The notes under the pieces were generated by a model. The model was not told the origin of the DNA and did no database searches. It saw only the letters and a program-made list of their open reading frames with translations. DNA of 64,000 bases, taken from contig CAIMFH010000035.1 in assembly GCA_903840265.1 (NCBI GenBank), forward strand, positions 1 to 64,000, given 5' to 3'. The position numbers were made by a program, and so were the translations under genes. The DNA is from an uncultured Schlesneria sp. GTDB lineage: Bacteria; Planctomycetota; Planctomycetia; Planctomycetales; Planctomycetaceae. Below, in pieces: positions 8,122-16,344 of this stretch (position 1 is the first letter of the stretch; the number at the start of each line of letters is the position of its first letter).

Positions 8122-9024
8122 GTGAAATTGCCTCGTTTGTTGATTGCTGCGGCGTTGGGTTGCCTGTTGCTGTCGGACATTGGTGCCGCGGCGGACAAGT
8201 CGAAGATTCTATTTTTGACTCAGAGCAAGGGATTCCGGCACAACCCGGTGAATCGCGATAAGAAGGATCTGGCGACTTCGGAAGTGGCGATGACGCAGCT
8301 TGGTCAGAAGACCGGGTTGTTCGACATCCACTGCACTCAGGATGCCGCTGCTGACTTCACGAAAGAGAATCTACAGAAGTACGACATCGTCATGTTCTAC
8401 ACGACCGGCGAACTGCCGATCGCCGATGCCGATCGCGATTACTTCATGAATGAGTGGCTGAAGAAGAAGGGACATGGCTGGATCGGGTTCCACTCAGCCG
8501 CCGACACGTATCGCACGAACAATCCGGCTCATAAGTGGTATTGGGATCTGTGTGGCGGGACGTTCAAGGGTCATCCCTGGAACGCTGGCGAACTGGTGAC
8601 GGTCAGCGTCCAAGACCCGAAGCACCCGACCATGAAGCCATTTGGCGATGAGTTTCAGATCAAGGACGAAATCTACTGGTACGATCACTGGGTTCCAGAG
8701 AACGTGCATCTGCTGGCGAGCCTGAACATCGCCAAGTGCCAGACCAAGGGTGAGCGACGGAAAGTCAAAGAAGGAGATAAGGAAGTCGAAGTGATCCATG
8801 CCGAACACGTGCCACTCGCCTGGTGCCGCAGCTGGGGCGACGGCAAGATTTTCTTCAATAACCTCGGCCACAATGATTCCACCTGGACGGATCCTCGATT
8901 CCTGGATTCCACCGAAGCCGCGATCAAGTGGATCCGCGGTGATGTCGAAGGCGATGCCACTCCGAACCCGGAAGTTTCGAAGCAACAGCAGGAAAAGGCT
9001 GTGAAGGATGCGGCTGCCAAGTAG
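8122..9024 (+). CDS. ThuA-domain secreted protein
   Basis: Start taken as GTG 8122, with AAGGAG in front, giving a clean signal peptide (MKLPRLLIAAALGCLLLSDI, then GAAA). An upstream TTG at 8092 is less likely. The mature 270 residues have the ThuA (trehalose-utilisation-type, glutamine-amidotransferase-like) fold: ILFLTQSKGFRHN, YDIVMFYTTGELP, GWIGFHSAADTY, GGTFKGHPWN, DEIYWYD and WCRSWGDGKIFFNNLGHNDSTW. In planctomycetes ThuA proteins are numerous, exported and often linked to sugar-compound turnover; their chemistry is not settled. The C-terminal 25 residues are Lys/Gln/Ala-rich. It stands alone, and the stop is followed within four bases by repeat B. Confidence 0.9.
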   Translation: MKLPRLLIAAALGCLLLSDIGAAADKSKILFLTQSKGFRHNPVNRDKKDLATSEVAMTQLGQKTGLFDIHCTQDAAADFTKENLQKYDIVMFYTTGELPIADADRDYFMNEWLKKKGHGWIGFHSAADTYRTNNPAHKWYWDLCGGTFKGHPWNAGELVTVSVQDPKHPTMKPFGDEFQIKDEIYWYDHWVPENVHLLASLNIAKCQTKGERRKVKEGDKEVEVIHAEHVPLAWCRSWGDGKIFFNNLGHNDSTWTDPRFLDSTEAAIKWIRGDVEGDATPNPEVSKQQQEKAVKDAAAK

Positions 9025-9027
9025 TCC

Positions 9028-9071
9028 GAGAAGAGGTTTTAGCCACGGATCAACACAGATTGAACACGGAT
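9028..9071 (+). repeat. 44-bp dispersed repeat, copy 1 (family B)
   Basis: Begins GAGAAGAGGTTTTAGCCACG and ends GAACACGGAT. It matches 16246-16289 at 42 of 44 positions. It starts four bases after the ThuA stop codon. The motif GCCACGGAT...AACAC...GAACACGGAT is of a kind I recall from intergenic repeats in planctomycetes and related phyla. Confidence 0.85.
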
Positions 9072-9130
9072 GAAGAGTGACGGGCATTGGTTTTGGACCG
9101 GTGCCCGTTTTTGTTCTTCAGGGGTCGGCG

Positions 9131-9255
9131 GGTGGGATGTCATTCTCAAGCGACTGTGGGCGACGAAGCGTCGACCACAGCCACTCTGAGATGGATATCG
9201 ACGGCGACGGGCTGGAAGCCCATCCCACGTAAAGGACGCCGAGTCCGTGGCACCC
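9131..9255. repeat. Hairpin-rich intergenic repeats, including a half copy of the GGTGCCACGG palindrome
   Basis: A hairpin with arms 9154-9165 (CTGTGGGCGACG) and 9169-9180 has one mismatch and a 3-base loop. GTGGGATG near 9132 pairs with CATCCCAC near 9221. The end of the region (9234-9255, GACGCCGAGTCCGTGGCACC) resembles the right arm of the palindromic family found complete at 14262 and 54059. The region lies between ThuA and the kinase-FGE gene. Confidence 0.6.
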
Positions 9256-9352
9256 GAGTTAGGGGCCAGAATCTTTTTTCGAATCGCAATATTTCGTGAG
9301 ACGATTCGAAAACGGCGTCGCATGGTATGGTAAGAACCTCTGGGAGCCAGCC

Positions 9353-11662
9353 ATGTCTATTGAACCGATCAGTGCGAAATCGTTATTCCTGCAAGCGATG
9401 GAACTGCCGACGGCGGCGGACCGTGCGGCGTTTCTTGACCGGGCCTGTGGCGGGCAGGCGGCGCTGAAGGCTCGGGTCGAAGGGCTGATCAGGACGGCCG
9501 AAGAGGCTGACAGCCTGCTCGACAATCCCGCGACGCAAATCGGGTCAGGTGTCTCTGACCGATCGAGCGTGTCGCTCGATTTTCTCAAGCCGTGCAATAC
9601 CCCCAACGGTCTTGGTTGTCTGGGTGGTTATGCCGTGCTGGATGTCATCGGTCGCGGCGGGATGGGGATCGTGTTGCGGGCGATGGATTCGAAGCTCAAT
9701 CGTATCGTCGCGATCAAGGTGCTGGTCCCCGAGTTCGCGGGCAGCCCGCAGGCTCGGAAGCGGTTCGCTCGTGAAGCGCAGGCGGCAGCGGCCGTGAGCC
9801 ATGATCACATCGTGACAATTCATGCAGTCGACGATGAGGGGCAGGTTCCGTACATCGTGATGGAATGCGTCGTCGGTCAATCGCTGCAGCAGAAGATCGA
9901 CAAGTGCGGTGCCTTGGGTCTGAAAGAAATCCTGCGCATCGGGATGCAGATGGCTGCGGGATTGGCGGCCGCTCACAAGCAGGGGCTGGTGCATCGCGAC
10001 ATCAAGCCAGCGAACATTCTGCTGGAGAATGGGATCGAACGGGTCAAGATCACCGACTTCGGGCTGGCCCGAGCGACCGATGATGTCGGGATGACTCAAT
10101 CCGGTCAGATCGCGGGGACGCCGCAATACATGTCTCCCGAACAGGCGATGGGGCAGCAGGTTGATACTCGCAGCGATCTGTTCAGCCTGGGGAGCGTGCT
10201 GTACACGCTGTGTACTGGTCGGCCAGGCTTTCGTGCTGATTCGACGCTCGCGGTGATGAAGCGCGTGTGCGACGATGTGCCTCGTCCGATCGGGGAAACC
10301 AACCCCGAGATCCCTGAATGGTTGATTGAAATCATTGACCGGTTGTTGATGAAGAAGCCCGAGGATCGCATTCAAACGGCGGCTGAGGTGGCCGAGTTAT
10401 TGAACCAGCATCTTGCTCATCTGCAACAGCCGGCGAGTGTGCCTCGGCCAGGTCGATTGCGGTCACCTGTTGTCAAAGGATCGGCGAATCGACTGGCGAC
10501 GGCTGTCCTGGTCGCCACGGCGTTAATGATGTTGATGGGGGTCGCGTACTCCGTATGGACCGATCACCTGTGGTTTGGCTCTCCCGTGAATCCTGCACGA
10601 CTTGTCGAGACCATACCAGCACCTGCCGTGGATCTTGAGCCACGGGCTGGTGCCCCTCACATCGCATCACCCTTTGAAAAGAAGACGGTGTCTGAGCCTG
10701 TTGCGATTGAAGATCCTTTGCAGATGCCGACGGTGTTCCCGTTCGCCAAAGGCAAAGCTCGCGCTTATCAGGAGGGTTGGGCCAAGCGATTGAACGTGCC
10801 GGTCGAGAGAAGCAATTCGTTGAACATGACGTTTCGGCTGATTCCGCCTGGTCAGTTTCAGATGGGAAGCATGCCCGACGAATTGAACACGTTGAAGCTG
10901 GAACTGGAAGAACGAGGGGCATCTGCATTCGACCAGTTTGTCGTGATGTCGAGTTTGCCTCTGCACACCGTGGAACTGTCGCAGCCATTCTACATGAGTG
11001 CCTACGAGGTGACGGTTGCGCAGTTCCAGCAGTTCGTTCAAGAGACCAGCTATGTGACGACGGGTGAGCAAGCCACGAATGCTCGTTTTACCTGGAAGTC
11101 TTTTGTTCCCGAAGTCGATCTCACGAAGCAACCGGTCGTGGGTGTCAGTTGGGAAGACGCCGACGAGTTCTGCAAATGGCTTAGCCGCAAGTCGTCACCC
11201 GACGAAACTCCGCAGCAGTACAGCTTGCCGACGGAAGCACAGTGGGAATACGCCTGTCGAGCCGGGACTGATTCGTTATGGTCGTGCGCCGACAATTTGT
11301 TGCACGAGTACGCGATTATCGAACAACAGGGACAGCCCTACCCTGCGCAGATTGGCTTGCGGCGTCCGAACCCATTCGGCCTGTTCGACATGCACGGCAA
11401 TGTCGATGAGTGGTGCCTCGACTGGCACAATGTCCAATATTACGCACGCTCACCGTTGGTCGATCCTGCCTTCGTCGAACGTCCGAATGACCGTGGGTCG
11501 GGACGGGTTGCCAGAGGGGGTGCTTGGAACGCCAGTGCCTGGTGGTCTCGTTCTTCGACGCGAACCTATGACGCGCCGTTGAATCCGATCTTTGCCAAGG
11601 GATTTCGAGTCGTATGCAAACTGCCTGCTCTACCCCAAATGCAGGAGGCCCATGGTCACTAA
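9353..11662 (+). CDS. Ser/Thr protein kinase fused to an FGE-sulfatase-fold domain
   Basis: A 769-residue protein starting at ATG 9353 with GGGAG upstream; an in-frame GTG at 9296 is less likely. Residues 1-60 (FLQAMELPTAADRAAFLDRA) are the usual planctomycete kinase leader. The kinase spans about 93-365: GRGGMG loop, AIK K122, HRDIKPAN D216, DFG D235. A membrane helix follows at about 381-403. From about 490 to 765 comes an FGE/SUMF1 fold: PPGQFQMGS, YEVTVAQFQQFV, PVVGVSWEDADEFCKWL, LPTEAQWEYACRAGT, FGLFDMHGNVDEW, RVARGGAW and KGFRVVCKL. The region that holds the catalytic cysteines of formylglycine-generating enzyme reads AWWSRSSTRT, with no Cys. The outer domain is therefore more likely a ligand-binding sensor than an oxidase. 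Confidence 0.92.
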   Translation: MSIEPISAKSLFLQAMELPTAADRAAFLDRACGGQAALKARVEGLIRTAEEADSLLDNPATQIGSGVSDRSSVSLDFLKPCNTPNGLGCLGGYAVLDVIGRGGMGIVLRAMDSKLNRIVAIKVLVPEFAGSPQARKRFAREAQAAAAVSHDHIVTIHAVDDEGQVPYIVMECVVGQSLQQKIDKCGALGLKEILRIGMQMAAGLAAAHKQGLVHRDIKPANILLENGIERVKITDFGLARATDDVGMTQSGQIAGTPQYMSPEQAMGQQVDTRSDLFSLGSVLYTLCTGRPGFRADSTLAVMKRVCDDVPRPIGETNPEIPEWLIEIIDRLLMKKPEDRIQTAAEVAELLNQHLAHLQQPASVPRPGRLRSPVVKGSANRLATAVLVATALMMLMGVAYSVWTDHLWFGSPVNPARLVETIPAPAVDLEPRAGAPHIASPFEKKTVSEPVAIEDPLQMPTVFPFAKGKARAYQEGWAKRLNVPVERSNSLNMTFRLIPPGQFQMGSMPDELNTLKLELEERGASAFDQFVVMSSLPLHTVELSQPFYMSAYEVTVAQFQQFVQETSYVTTGEQATNARFTWKSFVPEVDLTKQPVVGVSWEDADEFCKWLSRKSSPDETPQQYSLPTEAQWEYACRAGTDSLWSCADNLLHEYAIIEQQGQPYPAQIGLRRPNPFGLFDMHGNVDEWCLDWHNVQYYARSPLVDPAFVERPNDRGSGRVARGGAWNASAWWSRSSTRTYDAPLNPIFAKGFRVVCKLPALPQMQEAHGH

Positions 11663-11999
11663 ATGACCAATTGCTCCGACCCGTCTAATTTTGAAATCCG
11701 GAGAAGGCGACGCAATTCCTGCACGCCCCGCAGAATATCAAAGCTAATTTCAATAACCCGTCCTTCGCAAACATCCCAGAGTCTGGTCAGCTTTAAACCG
11801 ATCTGTCCACGTTTTGACGGTGTCAATATGATCCCTAGCGATTGCGTTAGGTGCGGGTACCAAGGTTGAAGATTCGGCGAGCAGCGACCGAATCAGTAGC
11901 GATGCCGGTCGACTGGTTGAGGGCCAAAATCCCATCCGCGACTTCGCATCTTCCCGGAATGGATTCCGCGGAGTGATCAGTGAATTGACGGAGGCAGCC
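11663..11999. other. Intergenic stretch, nothing recognised
   Basis: About 340 bases between the kinase-FGE gene and the LpoB-like gene. Small frames here lack ribosome-binding sites and family features. It presumably includes the promoter of the downstream two-gene unit. Confidence 0.35.
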
Positions 12000-12671
12000 A
12001 TGGACAGGCGACGGTTTCTGACGGGGATGGGTCAACTGGCAATGGGCGGCTGGGTCGCGCAGGCCATTGGTTGCCGCAGCAACAAGCAAACCGCCCATGT
12101 CTTGAACGAGACCGACCGCGATATGGTGGGCAGCCACACTGCTGGGGCCGAGACCTGGGAACCGCTGATTCACGGCTCGGTCGACAAGCTGCTCTGCCGC
12201 CAGATGACCGACATTAAGACCGTTTCGCATGACGGCACACCTGCCCGCAAGCGCATCTGCTTTGTGGGCCTGGAAAACAAAAGCATCGAAGAGCTCGGTG
12301 ACTTTGGTGAACAGATCTACGAAAAAATCGACACCTCGATCAATGAATCGCAGATGTTCGAAGTAATCAATCGCCGGTTCGTCGAAGCGGGTCTGCGCGA
12401 ATGCCGCCTGCGACCCGACGAACTGTTTGTTCCCAGCAAGTTGCGGTCGTTTACGGGTGCGATGGAGAAGCAGGATCAGCCTTTCGACTACCTGCTGTAC
12501 GCCAAGATCACCTCGGGAACGACTCGCAGCAACAACAAAGATTATCAGCGCGACTACGTGCTGACGTTGGAACTGGTCGACATGGCCAGCGGTCATGCAG
12601 ACAAAGAACGAGCCGAGTTGCGCAAGGGCTATCACAAGTCGGTGATTGGCAAAATGAAGCACTACGGCTGA
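12000..12671 (+). CDS. LpoB-like lipoprotein (penicillin-binding-protein activator family)
   Basis: A 223-residue protein starting at ATG 12000, with GGAGG a few bases upstream. It begins MDRRRFLTGMGQLAMGGWVA, a twin-arginine-like leader, followed by a lipobox-like AIGC. Known LpoB proteins activate a cell-wall synthase. The fold is suggested here by RICFVGLENKS, YEKIDTSINESQMFEVINRR, a phenylalanine/leucine segment FDYLLYAKITSGT and YVLTLELVDMASG. The neighbour downstream (19-base gap) is a COG3014-like lipoprotein, a pairing I recall from other phyla. Planctomycete cell walls differ in synthase content, so the E. coli partner cannot be assumed. The role in envelope assembly is an inference. 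Confidence 0.7.
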   Translation: MDRRRFLTGMGQLAMGGWVAQAIGCRSNKQTAHVLNETDRDMVGSHTAGAETWEPLIHGSVDKLLCRQMTDIKTVSHDGTPARKRICFVGLENKSIEELGDFGEQIYEKIDTSINESQMFEVINRRFVEAGLRECRLRPDELFVPSKLRSFTGAMEKQDQPFDYLLYAKITSGTTRSNNKDYQRDYVLTLELVDMASGHADKERAELRKGYHKSVIGKMKHYG

Positions 12672-12689
12672 TCGGCGCGGAAGGCAGAG

Positions 12690-14207
12690 ATGTTGGTACA
12701 CGTCCGGAATCAGGACGGATCGGCGAGTCTTTTGAAATCGCAATCCGAAGCGATGTATCCCGAGACCTGCGAACGACAGTTTGCGGGTTCTGATCGGGTA
12801 TTGCCGACGGGGCACCGCACCGTGCGATTCAATTGGGTCATTGGTGCCGTTCTACTGATCAGTCTCCTTTCGGGTTGCGCCTCGCACTACAACCGAGTCT
12901 GGGTTGTGCGCGAAGAGTTCCATGCCGGCCATCTGGATCTGGCACGAGCCGCAATCGACACTCAACTGAAGAAGCACAAGGGCGAATCGGACGTCTTCCT
13001 GCTCGACAAGGCGATGATCGAGCTGACATCGGGCAATCCCAAAGAAGCCGAGAAGATCCTGCGTGGCGTGCGTGATCGGTTCGATAACTACGAACAGAAG
13101 GACCTGGGCGAGATCACGAAGTCGATGCTGACGGACGACAACGCGCAGGCCTATGCGGGCGAAGACTACGAAAAAGTTCTGATCCGCGCGATGCTGGCCT
13201 TGTCGAACCTGATGACCACCGGCAGTGACTCGAGCGCGTACGCGCTGCAGATGGTCGACAAGCAACAACAGATCATCGAGAAGGTCAAAATTAAGCAGCA
13301 GAAGCACATTGATAAGCTGCGAGAGAAAGAAGAGCCGGGCAAGGAATCGCCGTTCCTGCCAGCAGACTTGGCTTACAAGCAAGTGGCACTCGGGCCGTAC
13401 ATTCGAGCGATGCTGGCCGAAGAATCGCCGCTGACCCTTGATGAAGCGGCTCGGGCTCGCGTCCAGGTCGCCAGCTTTGAACCTGGCTTCCGCGATGCGA
13501 ATGCGGACCTGCAGCGAGCGCAATACGAAACGCCGATCGCGCCGGGTCGCGGAGTGTTGTACGTTTTCGCTTTGGTGGGACGTGGGCCAATCAAGCAGGA
13601 ACGAGAAGAGATTGCGACGCACGTTTCGCTGTTCATTGCAGACCGCATCGTCAATGCGTTCTCGAATCGAGCGATCCCACCGACGATCGCTCCGGTGAAG
13701 ATTCCCGCTGTGATTAACTTCCCCAGTCGATCTGAAGGGGTCTCAGTCCGTGTCGACGGTCAGCAAGTCGGCACGACGGCCACGATCGTGGATGTCGGGG
13801 AGATGGCTGAACGCCAGCAAAAGGCTCTGTATCCGGAGATTATCGCTCGCGCGGTGGCTCGGCGAGTCCTCAAGAAGGGGATCATCTACGCAGCTCAGGA
13901 AGTCGCCGACGTGCAGCAGGGAAGCTTGTTGAGTCTGGGAGCGATGGCGGCAGGCGTGGCCTGGGAAGCGACGGAGACCGCGGACACTCGCTGCTGGGCT
14001 CTGCTGCCGGATACAATCCAGGTGCTGCGCGTGGAACTGCCTGTGGGCGAGCATGAAATCGTGCTGCGTCCGATGGGAGCGGGTGGAGAATTGTTGTCGG
14101 CCGCGAACACGAAAGTCACGATCGCCGACGGACATAACACGTACCTGATGGGGACGCTGCCGACGACTCAATTTGTGGGCAAGCTGATCACCAGCGGCGG
14201 CGAATAA
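12690..14207 (+). CDS. COG3014-like lipoprotein
   Basis: A 505-residue protein starting at ATG 12690 (GGAAGG upstream); a second possible start is the ATG at 12753. A hydrophobic signal ends in the lipobox LLSGC (about residue 62), followed by helical TPR-like sequence (REEFHAGHLDLARAAIDTQL, FLLDKAMIELTSGNPKEAEK). Later come DNAQAYAGEDYEKVLIRAMLALS and a C-terminal beta-rich part with VRVDGQQVGTTATIVDVG and LPVGEHEIVLRP. This layout agrees with the uncharacterised COG3014 family, which is found next to LpoB-type genes. It probably works at the outer or inner membrane with the upstream protein. No enzyme motif is visible. Confidence 0.7.
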   Translation: MLVHVRNQDGSASLLKSQSEAMYPETCERQFAGSDRVLPTGHRTVRFNWVIGAVLLISLLSGCASHYNRVWVVREEFHAGHLDLARAAIDTQLKKHKGESDVFLLDKAMIELTSGNPKEAEKILRGVRDRFDNYEQKDLGEITKSMLTDDNAQAYAGEDYEKVLIRAMLALSNLMTTGSDSSAYALQMVDKQQQIIEKVKIKQQKHIDKLREKEEPGKESPFLPADLAYKQVALGPYIRAMLAEESPLTLDEAARARVQVASFEPGFRDANADLQRAQYETPIAPGRGVLYVFALVGRGPIKQEREEIATHVSLFIADRIVNAFSNRAIPPTIAPVKIPAVINFPSRSEGVSVRVDGQQVGTTATIVDVGEMAERQQKALYPEIIARAVARRVLKKGIIYAAQEVADVQQGSLLSLGAMAAGVAWEATETADTRCWALLPDTIQVLRVELPVGEHEIVLRPMGAGGELLSAANTKVTIADGHNTYLMGTLPTTQFVGKLITSGGE

Positions 14208-14261
14208 TCGGCGTACGCAACTCGCGTGCGATGCCGAACGTTCGATTCGGATTTTGATTTG

Positions 14262-14346
14262 GGTGCCACGGAATCACCGTCTTCGAGGTGGCTGCGTCCT
14301 CATTCAAAAGACACGGCCATGTCGAGGACTCCAAGTCCGTGGCACC
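14262..14346. repeat. 86-bp-class palindromic repeat, complete copy (family P)
   Basis: Left arm starts GGTGCCACGGAATCACCGTC, right arm ends GACTCCAAGTCCGTGGCACC. The arms are imperfect inverted copies. The centre contains AAAGACACGGCCATGTCGAG. Related copies lie at 54059-54144 (complete), 43124-43184 (right part) and 9234-9255 (right end). Open frames crossing this element should not be taken as coding. Confidence 0.8.
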
Positions 14347-14504
14347 CCATCTTCATCCACTTCACGAGTAGAGTCGCCCGTCTCGCGACTGAGCACCGAG
14401 TTCGAGATCGCTTTCAAAAACGTCGCGTGATCATCATCATCGCGATTACGTCGAGAGGACTGGTGTCTCATTCGAGATTCCTGCTCGGCGTGCGAGATCT
14501 TGCG

Positions 14505-15683
14505 ATGTCTGCCACTACCTCTACTAATTCACTGCGGCCAGCATTCACTCCGGCCGATCTCGCGGTACTGGTTCGTGGGAAAGAGGGCTCACCCGACGAA
14601 CTGAAATTGGTCGCCGATCAGTTGGAGGATGCTTACCAAGGGCAAGTGGCCCCTGAATCTGTTCGCATGTTCATAGCGCTCGCCAGCGGTTCGAAAATGA
14701 CGGGGGAAAGCGGCTGGTTCGGTCCTGCTCAGTCGCGCTTCAGTTGGACGACGCTGGCAAAGCGTCATGGAATCGATCTAAACGGTGAAATCATTGCGTC
14801 GGCCTTTCAAGGCCGGCCGGCATGGTTCGCTCGGTTGGATCGCAATCGCGATGGGGTGATTACCGCCGAGGACCTCGACTGGTCTGAAGCGAACTCCTGG
14901 GTGCAGCATGCGTATCCCGTGAATCGACTGCTGCGACGGTTGGATAAGAAGGGGAGTGGTCGCCTGACGCGCGAAGACTGGCTGACGTTCTTCGACTCGG
15001 TCGCGGATGGTGCTGATGAAGCCACGCTGGAAGGATTGCGGGAGGCTTGGTTGGCAGGGATCTCGATGGTCTATTTTCCCGGTGATGCACCGACTCAGGA
15101 ACGGCTGCTGAAGGGGATGCTCAACGGCGAATTGGGTGCGTTTGACGAAGGGCCGCGACTCAACGAGCTTGCTCCTGACTTCACGCTGCAAACACTTGAT
15201 GGTCACCAGACAATCCGTTTGTCGGATCGCATCGGTCACAAGCCTGTTGTCTTGATGTTCGGCAACTTCACGTGTGCTCCCTTCCGATCGATGTATCCCG
15301 GTGTTGACGATGTCTACCGGCGGTTTCGCGATGAGGCCGATTTTCTGGGTGTCTATGTCCGCGAGGCTCATCCGACAGACGGCTGGAAGATGGAGTCCAA
15401 TACGCGGCTGGGCGTGGCGGTGTCGCAACCGACCAGTACCGATGAACGAAGAGTCGTCGCGCAGCAATGCTGTCGGCTGCTGCAGCCTTCGTTTCCCTGG
15501 CTGGTCGACGAAATTGACGATCCAGTCGGCAACGCCTACAGCGGGATGCCCGCTCGCTTGTACGTGATCGATTCACATGGCGAAGTCGCTTATCAGGGGG
15601 GACGAGGCCCCTTTGGCTTCAGCGTGGGCGAAATGGAGCAAGCTCTGGTGATGACGTTCCTCGATGAGCAAACCGACAAATAG
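14505..15683 (+). CDS. EF-hand protein with deiodinase-like thioredoxin-fold domain
   Basis: A 392-residue protein starting at ATG 14505. The frame is open from 14226, but that part crosses repeat P and has no family signal. Two EF-hand-like calcium loops are visible: D112-R-N-R-D-G-V-I-T-A-E-D and D147-K-K-G-S-G-R-L-T-R-E-D. From about 220 a peroxiredoxin/thioredoxin-like fold follows: ELAPDFTLQTLDGH, KPVVLMFGNFTCAPF, DEADFLGVYVREAHPTDGW. This strongly recalls iodothyronine deiodinases, whose FGSCTxPPF and YIREAHPSDGW carry Sec at the active position. Here that residue is C257, encoded TGT, and the upstream Cys is F255. H289 of REAHP is kept. It is likely a thiol oxidoreductase or reductive dehalogenase-type enzyme, and the substrate is unknown. 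Confidence 0.85.
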   Translation: MSATTSTNSLRPAFTPADLAVLVRGKEGSPDELKLVADQLEDAYQGQVAPESVRMFIALASGSKMTGESGWFGPAQSRFSWTTLAKRHGIDLNGEIIASAFQGRPAWFARLDRNRDGVITAEDLDWSEANSWVQHAYPVNRLLRRLDKKGSGRLTREDWLTFFDSVADGADEATLEGLREAWLAGISMVYFPGDAPTQERLLKGMLNGELGAFDEGPRLNELAPDFTLQTLDGHQTIRLSDRIGHKPVVLMFGNFTCAPFRSMYPGVDDVYRRFRDEADFLGVYVREAHPTDGWKMESNTRLGVAVSQPTSTDERRVVAQQCCRLLQPSFPWLVDEIDDPVGNAYSGMPARLYVIDSHGEVAYQGGRGPFGFSVGEMEQALVMTFLDEQTDK

Positions 15684-15743
15684 TCGTGAAGTTGTTACGA
15701 TTTCGAACCTGTCGTTCTGGCCGTTTCATATTAGGAGAATGCG

Positions 15744-16247
15744 ATGAATTCACTGTTGCTGTCGATCATGCTGAGTAGCACCGCAATCGGAGCCGATGGA
15801 GCGGGAACGTCATTGGATGCGGCGGTCGATGCCTATGAACGGCTGGCCACGGTCATCATCGAAGTTCGACGGACTGAAGATTCGGTCGTGAAGACGATTC
15901 TGGTTCAGCACTACGAAGCAGCTCAGGAGCACCTGAAGGCGGCTCAAGGTGGAAAAGACGTTCAGAAGCATCTAGAAGCCGCTGCGACCGAGGTGACTTA
16001 CGTTGCCAATGAAGGGGACAAGCGAGTTCAGGCCATTCGCCAGCGATTGGCCAAAGCGGGGCACACGCATGTGAGCGATGCGGATACCAAGGAAGACTAC
16101 CTGTTCGTCAACAGCAAGGAAAAGAAGGCCCTGCTGGCCGCGGCCAAGTCGATTGCTCAGTTGGGTGACAAGGCCACTGCCGAACAAGTGGGGGCGGCTT
16201 CGAAGAGCCTGGCCGAGACTTTCACGAAGGCTGTGGCTGCGGAGTGA
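15744..16247 (+). CDS. Small secreted helical protein, unknown
   Basis: A 167-residue protein with AGGAGA about seven bases before ATG 15744. It starts with a signal-like segment (MNSLLLSIMLSSTAIGADG). The rest is predicted mostly helical and rich in Ala, Lys and Glu (EHLKAAQGGKDVQKHLEAAA, KKALLAAAKSIAQLGDKATA). No family recognised. The stop codon overlaps the first bases of repeat B copy 2. Confidence 0.7.
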   Translation: MNSLLLSIMLSSTAIGADGAGTSLDAAVDAYERLATVIIEVRRTEDSVVKTILVQHYEAAQEHLKAAQGGKDVQKHLEAAATEVTYVANEGDKRVQAIRQRLAKAGHTHVSDADTKEDYLFVNSKEKKALLAAAKSIAQLGDKATAEQVGAASKSLAETFTKAVAAE

Positions 16248-16289
16248 GAAGAGGTTTTAGCCACGGATGAACACTGATTGAACACGGAT
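16246..16289 (+). repeat. 44-bp dispersed repeat, copy 2 (family B)
   Basis: Matches 9028-9071 at 42 of 44 positions, differing only inside the GGATxAACACxGATTG part. Its first two bases are part of the TGA stop of the upstream gene, so the repeat is flush with a coding end. Confidence 0.85.
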
Positions 16290-16344
16290 AACAGCCAGGG
16301 GGAGTATGTTTGTGTTTGATCTGTGTTCTCGCCGAGGCCGGGTT

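Noticed and set aside
14226-14504. Upstream extension of the EF-hand/deiodinase-like gene
   Set aside because: The stretch runs through a family P palindrome and has no homology-like sequence; ATG 14505 starts the recognisable protein.
15268-15300. Selenocysteine in the deiodinase-like protein
   Set aside because: The codon at the Sec position is TGT, not TGA.
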